The translations under genes and the position numbers were made by a program. Under the pieces are notes generated by a model. The model was not told the origin of the DNA, did no database searches, and saw only the letters and a program-made list of their open reading frames with translations. A stretch of 64,000 bases of DNA from Heterohyrax brucei (taxonomy: Eukaryota; Chordata; Mammalia; Hyracoidea; Procaviidae): contig CM053166.1 in assembly GCA_028571685.1 (NCBI GenBank), positions 58,428,111-58,492,110 of the forward strand. Direction: 5' to 3'. Below are positions 59,471 to 64,000 of the stretch, one piece after another (the stretch's first letter is position 1; every line of letters starts with the position of its first letter).

Positions 59471-59682
59471 GATCAGTGTCTTCCCTAGAAAAAGACATCA
59501 TGCTTGGTAAAGTAGAGGGCCAATGAAAATGAAGAAAACTCTGTAAGATGGATTGATGCAATAGCCATGACAACAGACTCAAACAAAACCATTATGAAGA
59601 TGACACAGGACCAGGCAATGGTTCATATATAAGGTCGCCATGAATTGGAGCTGACTAGGTGGCAACTAATAACAAAATAACA
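59471..59682 (+). mobile_element. RTE 3' end fragment
   Basis: It contains aaaagacatcatgcttggta and ends in the tail gagctgactaggtggcaact. A short, 5'-truncated copy. Confidence 0.85.
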
Positions 59683-59760
59683 GTGACAATCAATGTCTAA
59701 TTACCTGATTATCTCATTTAGTTCTGTCAACAATCCTGCAATGTATGTGGTGTTCTCCAG

Positions 59761-60284
59761 TGTTTTAGTCAGCTAGTGCTGCTCTAACAGAAATTCCATA
59801 GAGTGGATGGCTTTAACAAAGAAAAGTTTATTCTTACACAGTCCAGTAGGCTACAAGTCCAAATTTGGGGTGTCCACTCCAGGGGAAGGCTTTCCCCCTT
59901 GTCGACTCTGGAGGAAAGTCTGGTATTGCATCAGTCTTTGTCCAGGGAGCATCTTGGGACAGGAACCTCAGATCTGAAGGAAGCAGTCTTCTCCTGGTGC
60001 TGCTTTCTTGATGGTGTGAGGTTTCCAATTCTCTGTTTGCTTCCCTTTCCTTTTATCTCTTGTAAGATGAAAGGATTAAGGGTGGGCAAGCCGTACTCCA
60101 GGGAAACTCCCTTTACAGTGGAGCAGGGAGGTGATCTTATAAAGGTATTTACAGTCCCACCCTAATCCTTTCACATACAGTGTAGGAAAATCACAAAACG
60201 GAGGACAATCATAAAATACAAGGAATCATGGCCCAGGCACATGGCTACACATATTTTGGGGAAGACACAATTCACTGCATGACA
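59761..60284 (-). mobile_element. Solo MaLR LTR (fossil)
   Basis: 524 bases of the same family as the LTRs at 20193-20713 and 21779-23081 but more diverged. Five-base flanks tccag/tccac differ at one position. Inserted in the MIR. Confidence 0.8.
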
Positions 60285-60554
60285 TCCACGTTTTATGGAT
60301 GCAGAAACTGAGGTTTAGACAATTTAAATGGCTTTCCCAATGTCCACAGCTAGTCATTGGCAAAACTAGAATTTGAACTGGGTCTCTAAGCTTAAGATCC
60401 TATGCACCTCCTAGTAAGCTGCACTGGCTCTAGATAGTGATGCAACACTTTTCACTTCCAGAAACTTCAGCATAACAGTTGAAGTTCAGAGGAAATGACT
60501 TATAAAAAGAGACATGTGCTTGATGCCAATCCAAGCATTTTTTAAAAATGAAAT

Positions 60555-61080
60555 AGAAAAACTAAGGAAAGAGGCCCTGAATAGCTAAAACATTTTTGAA
60601 GAAGAAGAACAAAGAAGTCTCATACTTCCTGATCTCAGAATTTAATGCACAGCTACAGCCTGGTACTGGTACAATGACAGACACACAGATGAATGAAACA
60701 CAATTGAGGACCCAGAAGTAAATACATCCTGCTGTGGACAGCTGATCCAAAGATCCAAGGGCATCTGATGGAGAAAAAAAATAGTCTTTTTTACAAATGG
60801 TGCTGGCAGAGCTGGATATCCATTTGCAGAAAAATGGAACAAGATTCATATCTCACAATGACATAGAAAAACTAACTAAAAATGGATCAAAACCCAAAAT
60901 GTTAATGTTAAAACCACAAAGATTCTGGAAGATACCACAGGGACAAAGCTAGGAGTCCTAATTTATGGTATAAATAGACTGTCAAACATAACTACAAATG
61001 TATAAGCAACAGAATATAAACTAGGTAACTGGGACCTCCTAAAAATTAAATGGGTATGCTCATAAAAAGACTTCAACCAG
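60555..61080 (+). mobile_element. L1 ORF2 C-terminal fragment
   Basis: The same region as 3700-4160 ('acttcctgatctcagaattt', 'aatggtgctggcagagctgg', 'aactgggacctcctaaaaat'). Truncated at both ends. Confidence 0.8.
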
Positions 61081-61189
61081 GTAAGGCAGAGGTGGTAGAG
61101 TGGTCAAATGTTTCCTATGATGCCTCTAACAACAAAGAACTGAGAGAACAAATGAATCCATTACATATGATATTCTAAGAGCTCTGAAC

Positions 61190-63700
61190 ATCAAGGGAAA
61201 ATCTGAGAAATCAGGCTGAGCAATGGGGAAGGGATAGTAGGTCCACAAGTACCTACGACTGGCCAGACCTGTCCTTCTGGGAATTGGCTGTTAACAGTGT
61301 GGTGAGTGGAGCAGTGGTATTTGGAGGACGTGCTTCTCAGCAGGAGAGACTGAGCAGAGAATCCACTTGCACCTCCAGAACTAGTGAAAAACAGCATTAG
61401 ATGGTCAAAAGCTAAGTGGTTTGCATCTAACCTACCATGCACATATCTAAATCTTTCCTTTGGAATAAACATTGCTCCCTTGTCTAGTGCTTCCCTCCCC
61501 CTTCTTTGCACTGTGTCCAGCTCTGGAGTCTGGTACCATTAACTGAGCCAGAAGTAAGACTTCTTAAGCCAGCCTTGAGCCATTCTCTAAGACCTGAAGA
61601 GGAAAAATTTAACAAATGAGGGGCAGGAATCAACTGACCCCTTAACCATAAATGTAGGGCAGAAACAATTCTTTCACCCAGAATCAGATATAAGGGGACA
61701 TGCCTTCCTCACAGACACTCAGGGATCACTGCTAGTCCCTGCCTTTCTCTGTGCCTGCAGTCAGATACCTGTACCTACAATAATCACCCCTACCTATTGA
61801 GGACAGTAAAGGGGACCTTGCACCACACACTTGATGACTGACTACCTGGACACATGAGCTGTACCCATACAAGAAAAATAAACAGATGCTTGGGCTCATA
61901 TGTCTAGTAACAACTCTAACCACCTGGTGACAGGACATTAAAGCTTCAAAGGTACTCATAGCAAAATTAGCACACATGACCAGCCTATGTGGACATTTGA
62001 AAGCAAAACAAAACAAGAAACTAGAACACAGTAAGCAAACATAAAATAAATAAATTCAACAGTTTATTGATGGCTTGGAGACAACAGCCAATGTCAAATT
62101 ACTTAAAGAGGTACACCACAATGGCTTCAGAAAGCTCCGCCCAAAAAAGAATCAAGAAATTTTCTAGATGAAGAGAACTTCCAGAGATTATTGGAGGTAG
62201 AATACAAAAGATTAATATTTAGAACTCTTCAGGAGATCAGGAAGGAGATGAGGCAAAATGCAGCAGAGCATAATGACAAATTGAATAGGCTTCAAGCAAG
62301 CATACAGAGACAAGGAGTAGAAGTTCAAGTTAATAATAAAATTAAAGAAATAGAAAAATCAATAGAAAGCCAAAGAAGCAGAATTGAGGCAATGGAAGGC
62401 CGAATTATTGACACTGAATATAAGGCACATGATACCAATATATGTGAGGAAAATCAGATAAAAGAACTAATAAATAAATAAATGCTAAGAATTATGTAGG
62501 ATTCTATCAAGAATAATAAACTATAAATGATTGGAGTACCAGAATCGGGAGGGGGGACTAAGAGAAAATAGAGAATTATCAAAGATCTTTTGACAGGGAA
62601 AGTTCCCTGATATCATGAAAGAGGAGAAAATATCTATTCAAGACGCTCATCAAACTCCACACAAGATAGATCCCAAAAGAAAGACGTTAAGGCATATTAT
62701 AATCAAATTTGCCAAAAGCTAAAGATAGAGAGACAATTTTAAAAGTGGCTAAGGATAAATGAAAAATAATTTACAAAGGAGAGTCAATAAGACTAAGCTC
62801 AGACTACTCAGCGGAAAATATGCAGACAAGAAGGCAATGGGATGATATATATAAAGCCTTGAAGGAAAATAATAGTCATCCAAGAATTATATATCCAGCA
62901 AAACTGTCCCTCAAGTATGACGATGAAATTAGGATATTTCCAGATAAATAGAAATTGGGGGAACTTGTAAAAAACAAATGAAAATTACAAGAAATACTAA
63001 AGGGAGACTTTTGGTTAGAAAAGCATTAACATCAGATAACAGCCCAAGACTAGGACACAGAACAGAGCAATTGGATATCAACCCAAACAGGGAAATCACA
63101 AAAATAAATCAAAGGTAAAAGACTGAAAATAGGAAAACAGAGATGTTATTATGTACACGTTATAACAAAAAATGGGGCCTTCAAAAATTTAGTCATAGAT
63201 CATTCATATGGAGAGGAAGTCAAGATGACACAAAGAAACTGAAGACTGAATTAAATCTAGAAAAATAGAGGTAAATATTAAAGTAACCATGAAAAAAAAA
63301 AATCAGTCCTATGCATCAAAATAAAAATAAGAAAAACATGAAGTCTAAGCAAATACAAAACTACAAACGATGAAAAAGATGAAAATACATAAAGCAAAAT
63401 GACTCAGCATATAAAATTAAGTGGAACAAAGGAGACATCTACAATGCACATAAAGAGATGTCAAAATGACAGCATTAAACTCATACCTATCAATAATTAT
63501 GCAGAAAGTAAATGGATTAAATGTACCAATAAGGAGATGGAGAGTGGCAGATTGGTTAAAAAAAAAAAAAATACATGATCTATCTATATGCTGTCTACAG
63601 GAGATACACCTTATACTTACAGATGCAAACAGATTAAAACTCAGAGGATAGAAAAAGACAATATCAAGCAAACAACATTCAGAGATCAGAAGTGGCAATA
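61190..63700 (+). mobile_element. L1 5' UTR, ORF1, spacer and ORF2 start
   Basis: 5' UTR at about 61190-62120. The ORF1 coiled-coil part at 62191-62481 contains RKEMRQNAAEHNDKLNRLQA. The RNA-binding and C-terminal parts, with stops, run to about 63000; a spacer follows to 63465; ORF2 starts with a readable piece at 63466-63651 (IMQKVNGLNVPIRRWRVADW). The element breaks off near 63700. Frame breaks show it is inactive. Confidence 0.82.
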
Positions 63701-64000
63701 TTACTTTTTTTATCTTTTGCCTTTCATGGAACTTATAGTCTAGAGGGGCAACAATAATAAAACAAAAGTAGAATGTGTTATCCAAAGCTACATGGCCCAC
63801 CATGGGTCACAGAAAAACCTGGGAGTCACAGCAGTTGGACTGAAATGTTGCTCTCTCCTGTTAGAGGTTACAACTCCCAAAGACAGCGATCAGCTGTTTT
63901 AACCTGTACAGTGCACAGATCCACAACAGTGTATCGGGCATTCAGCGGATGTTTGTGGAATGGAGCACAGGTGTGTGGCTGGCAGTTTTCACAAAAAACT
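63701..64000. other. L2-like scrap and unassigned edge
   Basis: 'catggaacttatagtctaga' resembles the ancient L2-type block. The rest is unassigned. Confidence 0.35.

Larger units (their letters stand above)
59445..60425 (+). repeat. MIR split by an RTE fragment and an LTR
   Basis: MIR pieces lie at 59445-59470 (ctactgcttatgtaccaggt), 59690-59760 (tgattatctcatttagttct) and 60285-60425 (gcagaaactgaggtttagac, gaatttgaactgggtct). They read in order once the two insertions are removed. Confidence 0.7.

Overview
The window is mammalian, and its repeats point to an afrotherian, most likely an elephant or a close paenungulate relative. It holds about 30 copies of a tRNA-derived SINE of AfroSINE type, an RTE retrotransposon of the BovB clade, and L1 elements with long afrotherian-style 3' UTRs. 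The one host protein I recognise is nyctalopin (NYX), which is X-linked in placental mammals, so this is probably X-chromosome sequence.

NYX: the last coding exon lies at 36006-37414 on the + strand and encodes 468 residues plus part of a split codon. The short upstream exon that starts the signal peptide was not found. The left ~36 kb is therefore probably NYX intron and upstream DNA, and the right ~26 kb is 3' UTR and intergenic DNA.

Left part (1-36 kb): an L1 (3150-10165) carries a 3.3 kb RTE and a 921 bp LTR. A SINE at 11558-14860 is split by an L1, which carries an ERV1-like LTR, which carries a short L1 3' end. L1 3' UTRs are nested at 15.5-18 kb. Antisense L1M at 18.2-19.6 kb has three SINEs in it. 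An antisense RTE (19.6-25.2 kb) is split by a two-LTR MaLR element that itself contains a class II solo LTR. Antisense L1M (25.3-29 kb) contains a candidate piggyBac-like element with TTAA ends. A second class II LTR is at 33528-34653, and SINEs run up to the NYX splice acceptor.

Right part (37.4-64 kb): an old ERV fossil spans 37997-47800. It has two LTR remnants, a short env-like remnant, and a large L1 insertion holding another L1 and a fold-back mariner. Then come an L1 that lacks ORF2 (48956-52600) with a MaLR-type LTR in it, an ERVL-like LTR relic, a young L1 3' end with a 304 bp LTR inside, about 3 kb with few repeats, a MIR split by an RTE fragment and a MaLR solo LTR, and the 5' half of an L1 at the edge.

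Nothing here works as an operon or pathway. The value lies in the NYX exon and in the order of insertions, which target-site duplications fix well. I worked by eye from remembered family consensus sequences; boundaries given without a target-site duplication are good to roughly 10-30 bases.
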